Source: Planctomycetota bacterium
Lineage (GTDB): Bacteria; Planctomycetota; J058; JAJDCQ01
DNA: 51,228 nucleotides
Assembly (NCBI GenBank): GCA_029260755.1
Contig: JAJDCQ010000112.1
Coordinates: forward strand, 1-51,228
Reading direction: 5' to 3'
Positions 7,751-15,591 of the stretch are shown here, one piece after another. The number at the start of each line of letters is the position of its first letter. The stretch's first letter is position 1. The translations under genes and the position numbers were made by a program. The notes under the pieces were generated by a model. That model saw only the letters and a list, made by a program, of their open reading frames with translations. It did not search any database and was not told where the DNA came from.

Positions 7751-9787
7751 TCAGCCCGGGACCTCCCAGCGCGGCGCGACCACCCGGACGCACACCCCGC
7801 GTCCGTCGGGTCCCGCCTCGAGGGTGAGGGCGCCGCCGACCCGGCCGGCGCGGTACCGCATGATCTGAAGGCCGAGGCCCTCGCCCATCGAGGCGCCCGC
7901 GGGGAGGCCATGACCATCGTCCTGGACCTCCAGGACGATCTCGTTCTCGCCGGCGCGGAGGACCAACCGGATCGATCGGGCCTGGCCGTGGCGAAGGGCG
8001 TTCGTCACCGCCTCCTGCGCGATCCGGAAGAGCTGAAGCCGCGTCTCGCCCGCGGGGACGGTCTCGGCGCCCTCGATGTCGCAGGTCACCGACACGTCGT
8101 CGTAGATCCGGCCGATGTTCGAGGCGAGCTCGGCGAGGGCGGAGCCGAGCCCGCCCGACTGGAGCTCGACGGGGAACAGACCGCTCGCTATGTCGCGAGT
8201 GCGCGAGATGGTCTGGTTCAGCAGCCGGCCGAGCTCGGCGGCCTGGGTCTCCTCGACCAGCTCGCGGGCGGCGAGGTTTCGCTCGAGGCTCTTCGCCAGG
8301 AACGCGATCCCGGTGAGATCCTGGCCGAGGCCGTCGTGGAGGTCCTGACCGATCCGACGCTGCTCGCGGCCGCTGATCTCGAGGACGAGCTCCTCGTGCC
8401 GAAGGCGCTCGGTGATGTCGCGAATCGTGGCGATCATCTTGAGCCGGCCGCGCGAGACGAAGGTGCCGGCGCCGATCTCCGCGGTGAACGTCGTGCCGTC
8501 ACGCCGGAGCAGGACGCGCCGGGGCACGCGGATGCTCTGGATCGTCCCGCCCTGGAGGGCGGCCATCCCCGTCGCCGTCTTCTCGGACTCGGCCGAGATG
8601 TCGAGGATCGTGAGGGTCAGAATCCCCTCGCGATCCCAGCCGAAGAGGTCGAGGGCGGCCTGGTTCGCGTCCTCGAAGAGGAGCGTCTCGACGTCGAAGA
8701 GGAGGACCGCGTCGATCTCGTTCTCGAAAAGGCGCCGGTAGCGCTCTTCGCTCTCGCGCGTCGCCTCCTCCACCCGGCGGCGCTCGGTCACGTCGCGCTT
8801 GATGCCGACGAAGCAGACCGGCTCGCCGGTCTCGGCGTGTCGGATCGCGAACGCGGAGAGGTCGACGGTGAGCCGCCGCCCGCCCTTGGTCCAGCTCGTC
8901 TCCTCGCCGCGATAGCGCCCCGACGTGGTCAGCTCGGCCACGATCCGGCCGAACGCTTCGTCCCCGAGGTGCACCGACGGCGTCTTCCCGCGGAGCTCCT
9001 CGTCCGAGTAGCCGATCAGCTCGTGGTGCGTCTCGTTCTGGTAGCGGTAGATCCCGTCGGTGTCGACGATCGCGATCGCCTCGCGCGACTGACTCACGAT
9101 CTCGCGGAAGAGATCGGATCCGGCGACGCCGGCGAGCGCCTCGATCGAGCCCGGCCCCACCGTCGGCGCGTCCCGCGGGAGCGACGGCGCTCCGGCGACC
9201 GGCCCGCCCCGATCGTCGGCCGCGTCGACCGCGTCGGCCCCCTCGCGTTCGACCCGGGCGATGAGCTCGGCGTAGGCGATCAGGTCCGAGAGGGCCTCGA
9301 ATGATGCGGCGCCGAGGATCCGACAGAGCTCCTCCTCGCCCGGACGCTCGGCACCCATCACGAGACGGCAAGCCGCGTCGACGAGCGCGGCCTCGAGCGC
9401 AGCAGGATGCTCGGCGAGGGGATCGAGTCCGTCGGGCGCCCCGGCGAGGAGCTCGTCGCGCCGAGCTTCGTCGAGGAGCTCCACCGGTCCGAGGGACGCG
9501 GCCGGCATCGGCTGGATCCGGACGACGTGACGGAGGACCCGATGCGCGAACGCCCCGCGCCGGACGAGCTCCGCCAGGACGCGGACACGGAACCCGACGG
9601 GGAGCGGACTCTCGAGGGTCGCGCCGAGCGCCCGGCGCCAGACGACCTCGAGCGCCTGAGGCGCCCCGAAGAGACCCTCGTAGACGACCGGAAAGAAGCC
9701 CAGTCGGCCGGTGATCTCGTTGCGGAGGCTCTGCGCGCTCGAGGCGGCGATGCCGACCCGCTCCGTTCCGTCTTCCATCATCGTCAT
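7751..9787 (-). CDS. Soluble PAS-PAS histidine kinase (NarL-type HisKA_3)
   Basis: 678 residues, no membrane helix. Residues about 20-215 form a helical region recalling AhpD/carboxymuconolactone-decarboxylase folds (LGFFPVVYEGLFGAPQALEV) but without their CxxC pair. Two PAS domains follow (about 225-345, with DTDGIYRYQNETHHELIGY, and about 350-465), each ending in a PAC-like I.RDITER. HisKA_3 has QDLHDGLGQDLTGIAFL with phospho-acceptor H484, and the HATPase has QEAVTNALRHG and DDGHGLP. Such kinases usually phosphorylate NarL-type regulators; none is adjacent. ATG 9787 has no Shine-Dalgarno but a promoter ends only 8 nt upstream, pointing to a leaderless mRNA. ATGs at 9781 and 9778 are alternatives. 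Confidence 0.9.
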   Translation of the reverse strand: MTMMEDGTERVGIAASSAQSLRNEITGRLGFFPVVYEGLFGAPQALEVVWRRALGATLESPLPVGFRVRVLAELVRRGAFAHRVLRHVVRIQPMPAASLGPVELLDEARRDELLAGAPDGLDPLAEHPAALEAALVDAACRLVMGAERPGEEELCRILGAASFEALSDLIAYAELIARVEREGADAVDAADDRGGPVAGAPSLPRDAPTVGPGSIEALAGVAGSDLFREIVSQSREAIAIVDTDGIYRYQNETHHELIGYSDEELRGKTPSVHLGDEAFGRIVAELTTSGRYRGEETSWTKGGRRLTVDLSAFAIRHAETGEPVCFVGIKRDVTERRRVEEATRESEERYRRLFENEIDAVLLFDVETLLFEDANQAALDLFGWDREGILTLTILDISAESEKTATGMAALQGGTIQSIRVPRRVLLRRDGTTFTAEIGAGTFVSRGRLKMIATIRDITERLRHEELVLEISGREQRRIGQDLHDGLGQDLTGIAFLAKSLERNLAARELVEETQAAELGRLLNQTISRTRDIASGLFPVELQSGGLGSALAELASNIGRIYDDVSVTCDIEGAETVPAGETRLQLFRIAQEAVTNALRHGQARSIRLVLRAGENEIVLEVQDDGHGLPAGASMGEGLGLQIMRYRAGRVGGALTLEAGPDGRGVCVRVVAPRWEVPG

Positions 9788-10140
9788 TGCGAAGAAGGGT
9801 AGCCCGGCGGTCGGACGGGATCAACCGACGATCGACGACCGGGCCCCGGCGCCGGGTGTCCTTGCCGCGGCGCGCCGTCTCCAGAGCCGGCGGGGCGGAC
9901 TGCCACGCCGATCCCGAAAGCCGTCGGCGCCGGCCCCCCGAGCGGGCTGGCGGGCAACCCTCGCAACGCGCTCCAGCTCCGAAGCTTCCCGAGATCGACT
10001 CCAATGGACTCACAGTTGCGAAGCCGCGCGCTCCGCTCCTGCGAAGGGAGCGATCGATCACGATCCGCGCGGACGCCGAGCTCAGGGGCGGCGTCCCGAC
10101 GCGCTCGAAGCCGTCGGAATCCACGAAGAGAGGGGTCGTC
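9788..10140. other. Divergent intergenic region
   Basis: It holds the kinase promoter at 9796-9824 (minus) and the ribosome binding site of the first large lipoprotein (AGAGGGG before 10141). I see no clear plus-strand promoter and no gene. Confidence 0.5.
9796..9824 (-). promoter_or_regulatory. Promoter for leaderless PAS kinase mRNA
   Basis: On the minus strand TTGATC (9824-9819), 17 nt, TACCCT (9801-9796). The expected transcription start is at about 9789-9787, on or next to the ATG at 9787. Confidence 0.5.
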
Positions 10141-12159
10141 ATGTCTCGGCTCGGAGTCTGTCTCGTACGAATCGCCGCGACCGTCACGGTCGCGGCCATG
10201 CTGGCCGGCGGCGTCGCGTGCAGCGGCGGCGGGAGCAGCGGTGGAGGCGGCGGCGGCGTCGCCTCCGGGAGCGGGAGCGGGAGCGCCGGATCCGGCGCGG
10301 CGGGATCCACGACGCCGGGCTCCGGCGGCGGTGGGTCCAACCCCGGCGCTCCGGGCGGAACGACGGGCACCGGGGCGGCGACGCCCGGCGGCCCGCCGAG
10401 CGGCGCGACCACCGTCGGCCCCCTCCTGCGCAAGGCTCTCGACTTCGAGCGCACGATCCAGCGCGATCACACGCCGAACGGCGTGATGCTCAACATCATC
10501 CGCGACGTCCCGCGCACCGGAACCGTCGTCAACTACACCCAGGCGCAGTCGGGCTGCATCTGGACCGGCCTCTACGTCGCGGCGAACGTCGAGCGCTACC
10601 GGGTCACCGCCGACCCCGACGCCCTCGCGGCGATCGAGCGGTCGGTCCGCGGCCTGCTCGACATGCACGACATCACCGGCATCCCCGGCCGGATCGCGCG
10701 CTCGTTCGGGCGGCCGCCCGAGTACACCGCGAACCCGCTCGTGCCCGTCACCTCGGGCCCCTACGCCGGCCTGGCGTGGCACGGGAGCGAGATCGCGCGC
10801 GATCAGTACACCGGCTGGATGGCGGGCATCGCGGTGGCCTGGCCCCACATCCAGGACCCGCAGCTCCGCGCCGACTGCCAGCGCGTCCTCGCGGCGATCG
10901 CTGACCACCTGATGCGCAACGACATGAAGCTCGTGGCGCCCGGGCGGGCGAACCCGGCGGCGGGCGGCGTCGACGTCGTCCACTTCAACCTCAACCCCGA
11001 CGGTCTGATCAAGAACATCCCCACCCAGCAGGAGTGGGATCAGGTCGACGACTTCCCGCTGAACGTCATCACCTCGGCGATCCCGTACGACCCGCAGATC
11101 GCCGCGGCGATCGCGAACGCGTCGTTCCCGCCGATCAAGGCCGGCGAGGCGCTCCGCGGGCTCCTCTTCATCAAGACGGCCGCCGTCATCACCGGCGACC
11201 CGGCGATCGAGGACTACTACCGCAACGAGCTGATCGGCCGGAAGAACTGGCTCGAGATCGTCCGGCGCTTCGGGACGATCCAGGACGACATCTTCAGCGG
11301 CCGGAACCTCCACGAGGTCGAGTTCCTCCTCGTCGGCATGGGCAACGTCATGGGCCAGATCGGCCAGGCGATCCTCCAGAGCCGCCTCGGCGCCCTCGGC
11401 CCGATCGTCGGCCCGATCGCGATGGCGGCGCTTCAGCCGATCGTCGATCGGGTGATGCGCTTCATCGCGCGGCGCATCTCCGACGCGATCACCTGGCTTC
11501 AGAACCCGAGCAACCTCCAGACGGCGTCGCAGACGGTCGCCGGCATCCAGATGCTCGGGACGATCCTCCAGGTGCTCGGCGTCTCGGCCGGATCGCAGGT
11601 CAGCCAGATCTCGGGATCGGTCGCGCCATACGCGAACAGCAACCTCGAGGAGGCGCGGCGCGCGATGACGAGCGGCGTCGGCGACAACCTGACCTGGTCG
11701 CCGCTCTACGCCCTCTGCGAGATCGAGACCGATCCCAACACGCGGGCGGTCTACGAGGAGCTCGTCGACCGGCGGCACGAGTACACGAAGTGGGGGCTCA
11801 CCTCCTACTTCAACTTCGTCCACGCGACCTACTCGCCGACCGGCGCCGATCCGCAGGCGGTCGACGAGGGCGTCGAGTCGCTCCGCCTGCACTACGCCGA
11901 TCCGCTGAGCCGCGTCGTCGACAACACCGGGCTGCCCGGCGTGCGTCTCTCGCCGTGGCCCGACCGCTTCGGCCGGACCAACCACGTCGCGGTCGACCCG
12001 TTCCCGCTCGACCGGCGCGCGCCGCACCACTTCCACTGGCAGGGCCATCCCGGCCAGATCCGCGGCGGCAGCAACGGCGGCGAGGAGATGAGCGGCCTCG
12101 GCTACGTCCTCGCCTACTGGCTCGGGCGGCGCGCGGGGGTCATCGATCCGAGCTGGTAG
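10141..12159 (+). CDS. Large secreted lipoprotein, paralogue A
   Basis: 672 residues, family not recognised. A signal peptide ends in a lipobox-like LAGGVAC, followed by a ~65-residue Gly/Ser/Thr/Pro linker and a ~580-residue globular part. Helical segments such as CIWTGLYVAANVERYR, then ERS..GL..MHDITGIPG, look like the hairpins of an (alpha/alpha) toroid, the fold of many glycan-active enzymes; this is inference. It shares nearly its whole length with the next gene (CIWTG, RDQYTGWM, IPYDPQIA, FPPIKAGEALR, SPWPDRFGRT), so the pair arose by duplication. ATG 10141 has AGAGGGG about 7 nt upstream. Probably lipid-anchored in the outer or inner membrane. Confidence 0.82.
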   Translation: MSRLGVCLVRIAATVTVAAMLAGGVACSGGGSSGGGGGGVASGSGSGSAGSGAAGSTTPGSGGGGSNPGAPGGTTGTGAATPGGPPSGATTVGPLLRKALDFERTIQRDHTPNGVMLNIIRDVPRTGTVVNYTQAQSGCIWTGLYVAANVERYRVTADPDALAAIERSVRGLLDMHDITGIPGRIARSFGRPPEYTANPLVPVTSGPYAGLAWHGSEIARDQYTGWMAGIAVAWPHIQDPQLRADCQRVLAAIADHLMRNDMKLVAPGRANPAAGGVDVVHFNLNPDGLIKNIPTQQEWDQVDDFPLNVITSAIPYDPQIAAAIANASFPPIKAGEALRGLLFIKTAAVITGDPAIEDYYRNELIGRKNWLEIVRRFGTIQDDIFSGRNLHEVEFLLVGMGNVMGQIGQAILQSRLGALGPIVGPIAMAALQPIVDRVMRFIARRISDAITWLQNPSNLQTASQTVAGIQMLGTILQVLGVSAGSQVSQISGSVAPYANSNLEEARRAMTSGVGDNLTWSPLYALCEIETDPNTRAVYEELVDRRHEYTKWGLTSYFNFVHATYSPTGADPQAVDEGVESLRLHYADPLSRVVDNTGLPGVRLSPWPDRFGRTNHVAVDPFPLDRRAPHHFHWQGHPGQIRGGSNGGEEMSGLGYVLAYWLGRRAGVIDPSW

Positions 12160-12185
12160 AGCGTCGTCTGCGTAGGAACGACGGA

Positions 12186-12283
12186 ATCTCACGCAAAGGC
12201 GCAAAGGCGCCAAGGAGCTTCGCCGGATCGGGATCTCGGCTCGGAGCAACGACCCTTTGCGTCTTTGCGCCTTTGCGTGAGAT
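12186..12283. repeat. Long hairpin of tandem 8-nt units (CGCAAAGG type)
   Basis: Arms 12186-12214 and 12255-12283, 29 nt each with two mismatches, around a 40-nt loop. Each arm is three tandem copies of an 8-nt unit, CGCAAAGG/CGCAAAGA, after ATCTCA. Similar CGCAAAG tandem palindromes occur between genes of many environmental bacteria. Confidence 0.85.
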
Positions 12284-12553
12284 CTCTTCCGCGCGTGGAG
12301 GAAGACCGAAGCGCCTGGCCACCCGTTTGCGACTAACTGACCCAGCACCGTCGGACTGGAGAGCGCGGAGAGCCGAGACGGATTCGACCGGGGGACCCTG
12401 GCGCCCCCTCTTCTGACCAGAATCCCGGTCCTGCCTCGACTTCCCGCCTCTCCGGCCTCCGGCACCCTCGGCCACGCGAACGCTTCGGCGTCGCGTGGCC
12501 GTTCTCATTCCGAGGCATCCTGCCCCGGCCTTTCCGAAATCCGATCTCGCGAC

Positions 12554-12582
12554 TTTCCCTCGAGCGCCTTCTGAGGTAGATT
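12554..12582 (+). promoter_or_regulatory. Possible promoter of paralogue B
   Basis: TTTCCC (12554-12559), 17 nt, TAGATT (12577-12582). The -35 is poor. The -10 context TAGATTCTGCGCC resembles TAGTTTCTGCGCC at 36240-36252. Confidence 0.3.
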
Positions 12583-12641
12583 CTGCGCCCTTCGGCCGTC
12601 ACTCCCCGCGGCGGCCGGCGCGAGAGAGAGAGAGTCCCAGA

Positions 12642-14561
12642 ATGCGTCAGCCTTCCCTGCGCGTCTTCGCGACGGGCCTGGTCCTCGTCCTCCTCCTCAC
12701 CGCCGCGAGCTGCGGCGGCGGCGGCGGAAGCGGCGGAATGGTCGCGGGCGCCGGCGCCGGAACCACGACCGGCGGCGGCACGACCGGTGGCGGCACCACC
12801 GGCGGCGGAACGACGCCGCCGCCGCCTCCTCCGACCCAGGTCGGCCCGCTCGCGCGCAAGGCCGCGCAGCTCGAGGCGGCGTTCCAGAGCGAGCACGTCT
12901 TCGAGGGCCTCCACTTCAACGTCCACAAGGATCCCCAGGGCCAGGTCGTCGCGCTCGGCTCGACCGCCGATGCCTGCATCTGGACCGGGCAGTACGTCGC
13001 CGCCGAGGCCGAGCGCTTCCGCGCGACCGGCGACTCCGACGCCCTCGGAAACATGGAGCGGTCCCTCCAGGCGCTCCACATCCTCCAGGACATCAACGGC
13101 GTCCCCGGCTACGTCTCGCGCAACTTCGGCCGGCCGCCGCTCATCACGGGCGAGCCCGCCACCGGCCAGTACGCCGGCCTCGAGTACCGGGTCCGCGGGA
13201 CGGTCAGCCGCGACCAGTACACCGGCTGGATGATCGGCGTCGGACGCGCCCACGACCTCATCACCGACCCCGTCCTCAAGGGCGCGCTCGAGGACGACTG
13301 CCGCGCGATCGCCGATCACCTCATGGCGAACGACCTCGCCCTGATCGTGCCGCGAAACGGCGTCGACGAGACCCACTTCAGCCTCGACCCGGGTCAGCTC
13401 GTCACCGGACCCATCACGGCCCAGGACTGGGCCCAGATCGACGACTTCCCCGCGAACCTGCTCGTCCAGGCGATCCCCTACGACCCGCAGATCGCCGACG
13501 CGCTGATCAACGCGCGCTTCCCGCCGATCAAGGCCGGCGAGGCGCTCCGCGCCCTCTTCTTCTTCAAGACGATGGCGGTCGTCACCGGCGACCAGCGCAT
13601 CCACGACTACTACCACAACGAGCTGATCGGCAACCGCGACTTCCTCCGCGTGATCACCGACTACGGCACGATCCTCGATGACGTCCTCCAGGGCCGGAAC
13701 ACCCAGGTCGTCGTCGACATCTTCCAGGGCGTCGGCCGCGTCATCACCGACGTCCTCGCCGCCTACGTCCGGAGCCGGACCGGCTTCCTCGGACCGATCG
13801 CTGGACCGCTCGCGGCGCAGCTCCTCCAGCCGATCGTCGATCAGATCACCCGAGCGATCGGCGGCGTGATCGCGGACGCGATCCAGTGGATCACGAACCC
13901 CGCCAACCTCAACGCCGCCAACCAGACGGTCCAGGGCATCAACATGCTCGGGACGATCCTGTCGGCCGTCGGCCTGACCAGCGCGGGCCAGCAGCTCCAG
14001 AGCTTCACCGGGCCGATCGCGCCGTATCTCGCGAGCGACCTCGACACCGCTCGCAGGACGATGATGAGCGGCGTCGGCGAGAACCTGACCTTCACCTCGC
14101 TCTACGGGCTCTGCGAGCTCGAGACCGATCCGGCGATCAAGGCGGTCTACCAGGATCTGCTCCAGCGGAAGCTCGAGGGGCGCCGCGGCGAGCACAACAC
14201 CTACTTCACGTTCGTCCACGGCGCCCACGCCTCGACCGGGCCGGACGTCGCCGAGATGCCGCTCGCGATCCAGGCGCTCCACGATCACTACGGGGCCACC
14301 GACCGGGCCGAGCGCCTCGTCGACAACTCCGGCCACCCGGGCCTGGTCGTCTCACCCTGGCCGGACCGCTTCGGTCGGACCGGAAACGTGGCGACGACCG
14401 CCTTCCCGCTCGCGCTGCGCGCTCCGAACCACTACCACTGGCAGGAGAACCCGTACGCGATCGTCTCGGGCAGCCCGAACGGCGAGATCCAGAGCGGGTT
14501 GAGCTATCTGGTCGCCTACTGGCTCGGGCGCCGGGCGGGCCTCGTCGATCCCGCCTGGTAG
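12642..14561 (+). CDS. Large secreted lipoprotein, paralogue B
   Basis: 639 residues. The signal peptide has lipobox TAASC, followed by a Gly/Thr-rich linker ending in six prolines and then the same globular domain as the upstream paralogue. Motifs are in the same order: CIWTGQYVAAEAERFR, FGRPP, RDQYTGWMIG, IPYDPQIA, FPPIKAGEALRAL, a DYYHNELIG segment and SPWPDRFGRT near the end. The middle has a hydrophobic Gly-rich stretch (GFLGPIAGPLAAQLLQPIVDQI) also present in the paralogue, which might insert into or lie on a membrane. Function unknown; a glycan- or surface-related role is inferred from the lipoprotein and helix pattern. The ribosome binding site is weak (GAG repeats). Confidence 0.82.
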   Translation: MRQPSLRVFATGLVLVLLLTAASCGGGGGSGGMVAGAGAGTTTGGGTTGGGTTGGGTTPPPPPPTQVGPLARKAAQLEAAFQSEHVFEGLHFNVHKDPQGQVVALGSTADACIWTGQYVAAEAERFRATGDSDALGNMERSLQALHILQDINGVPGYVSRNFGRPPLITGEPATGQYAGLEYRVRGTVSRDQYTGWMIGVGRAHDLITDPVLKGALEDDCRAIADHLMANDLALIVPRNGVDETHFSLDPGQLVTGPITAQDWAQIDDFPANLLVQAIPYDPQIADALINARFPPIKAGEALRALFFFKTMAVVTGDQRIHDYYHNELIGNRDFLRVITDYGTILDDVLQGRNTQVVVDIFQGVGRVITDVLAAYVRSRTGFLGPIAGPLAAQLLQPIVDQITRAIGGVIADAIQWITNPANLNAANQTVQGINMLGTILSAVGLTSAGQQLQSFTGPIAPYLASDLDTARRTMMSGVGENLTFTSLYGLCELETDPAIKAVYQDLLQRKLEGRRGEHNTYFTFVHGAHASTGPDVAEMPLAIQALHDHYGATDRAERLVDNSGHPGLVVSPWPDRFGRTGNVATTAFPLALRAPNHYHWQENPYAIVSGSPNGEIQSGLSYLVAYWLGRRAGLVDPAW

Positions 14562-14664
14562 CCTGTCCGGACCGGCCGCGGCCGGGCACTTCTCCCCTGA
14601 TGCCCCCGGCGTCGAGTCCCCGGATCGGGACCAGCCGTGAGGGAAACGTCAGGGAGATGACCCG

Positions 14665-15573
14665 ATGAACCTCCGCGCCCCCGTCTTCGCGTCCGCGCTC
14701 GCCCTCGCCCTCGGCCTCGCCGCCAGCCTGGGCGACCCGGCCGACGCCTGCGTCCTCGACAAGGTCCGGTTCCGCTACCGACCCGATCACCGGGCGAGCT
14801 CGGTCCACGTGGCCGGCTCGTTCAACGAGTGGAACAAGTCGTCCCACGCCCTCCGCGACGACGACGGCGACGGCACCTGGGAGCTGGAGCTGGAGCTCGA
14901 GCCGGGGCGCCACGCCTACAAGTTCGTCGTCGACGGCAACGACTGGCGCCCCGACCCGGACGCGGCGGAGACCGATGACGACGGCCACGGCGGCCAGAAC
15001 TCGGTGCTCGTCGTCGGCGAGGGCAGCGGCGCCGCGCCGGCGGGCGAGTCATCGGTCTTCGGCTCCACCGCCCCCCGCGACGACGCCTTCGTCGGCGAGA
15101 TCTTCCTCATCGAGCCCGGCACCCAGCGCCTGCCGAAGTTCGAAGGCGACCCGATCGGCAAGATCTACGCCGAGCGGCTCGACGTCGCCCCGCGCTCGTT
15201 CGACGAGGGCTTCCCCGGCGTCTCCGAGCGATTCGAGTGGTTCGCGATCCGTTACCGCGGCTGGTTCGAGGCGACGCGCAAGGGCCGCTACCGCTTCCGA
15301 CTCCTCGCCGACGACGGCGCCCGCCTGATCATCAACGGCAAGCTCGTGATCGACAACGACGGGCTCCACCCGCCCGAGAGCAAGAGCCAGATGATCGAGC
15401 TCAAGCCGGGCAAGTACGAGATGATCATCGACTACATGCAGGGCCCCGCCCTCGACGTGGCGCTCCAGCTCTTCGTCACCGAGCCGGGGTCGACCGAGGA
15501 GAAGCCGGTCCGGGCGAGTCGACCGAAGTCGATGGCCGACGAGAAGAAGAAGCGCGGTCGCGGCCACCCCTGA
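14665..15573 (+). CDS. Secreted CBM48-PA14 carbohydrate-binding protein
   Basis: 302 residues. A signal peptide (about 1-28) is followed by a CBM48/AMPK-type glycogen-binding module: VRFRYRPDHRASSVHVAGSF then NEWN, later LELEPGRHAYKFVVDGNDWR. After an Ala/Gly/Ser linker, a PA14-like module starts near FVGEIFLIEPGTQ and includes FEWFAIRYRGWF, RFRLLADDGARLIINGK and a beta-rich end. Both module types bind sugars. No catalytic domain is present, so it may be an adhesion or polysaccharide-binding protein. The C-terminal tail is basic (EKKKRGRGHP). AGGGAG sits before ATG 14665. It follows the lipoprotein pair by 103 nt, perhaps in the same transcript. Confidence 0.85.
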   Translation: MNLRAPVFASALALALGLAASLGDPADACVLDKVRFRYRPDHRASSVHVAGSFNEWNKSSHALRDDDGDGTWELELELEPGRHAYKFVVDGNDWRPDPDAAETDDDGHGGQNSVLVVGEGSGAAPAGESSVFGSTAPRDDAFVGEIFLIEPGTQRLPKFEGDPIGKIYAERLDVAPRSFDEGFPGVSERFEWFAIRYRGWFEATRKGRYRFRLLADDGARLIINGKLVIDNDGLHPPESKSQMIELKPGKYEMIIDYMQGPALDVALQLFVTEPGSTEEKPVRASRPKSMADEKKKRGRGHP

Positions 15574-15591
15574 CCCTCGCCCGCTCGCCCC

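Larger units (their letters stand above)
12160..12641. other. Intergenic region between the paralogues
   Basis: Holds the hairpin repeat at 12186-12283 and a weak promoter at 12554-12582. The long open frames crossing it are composition artefacts; no gene is seen. Confidence 0.55.
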
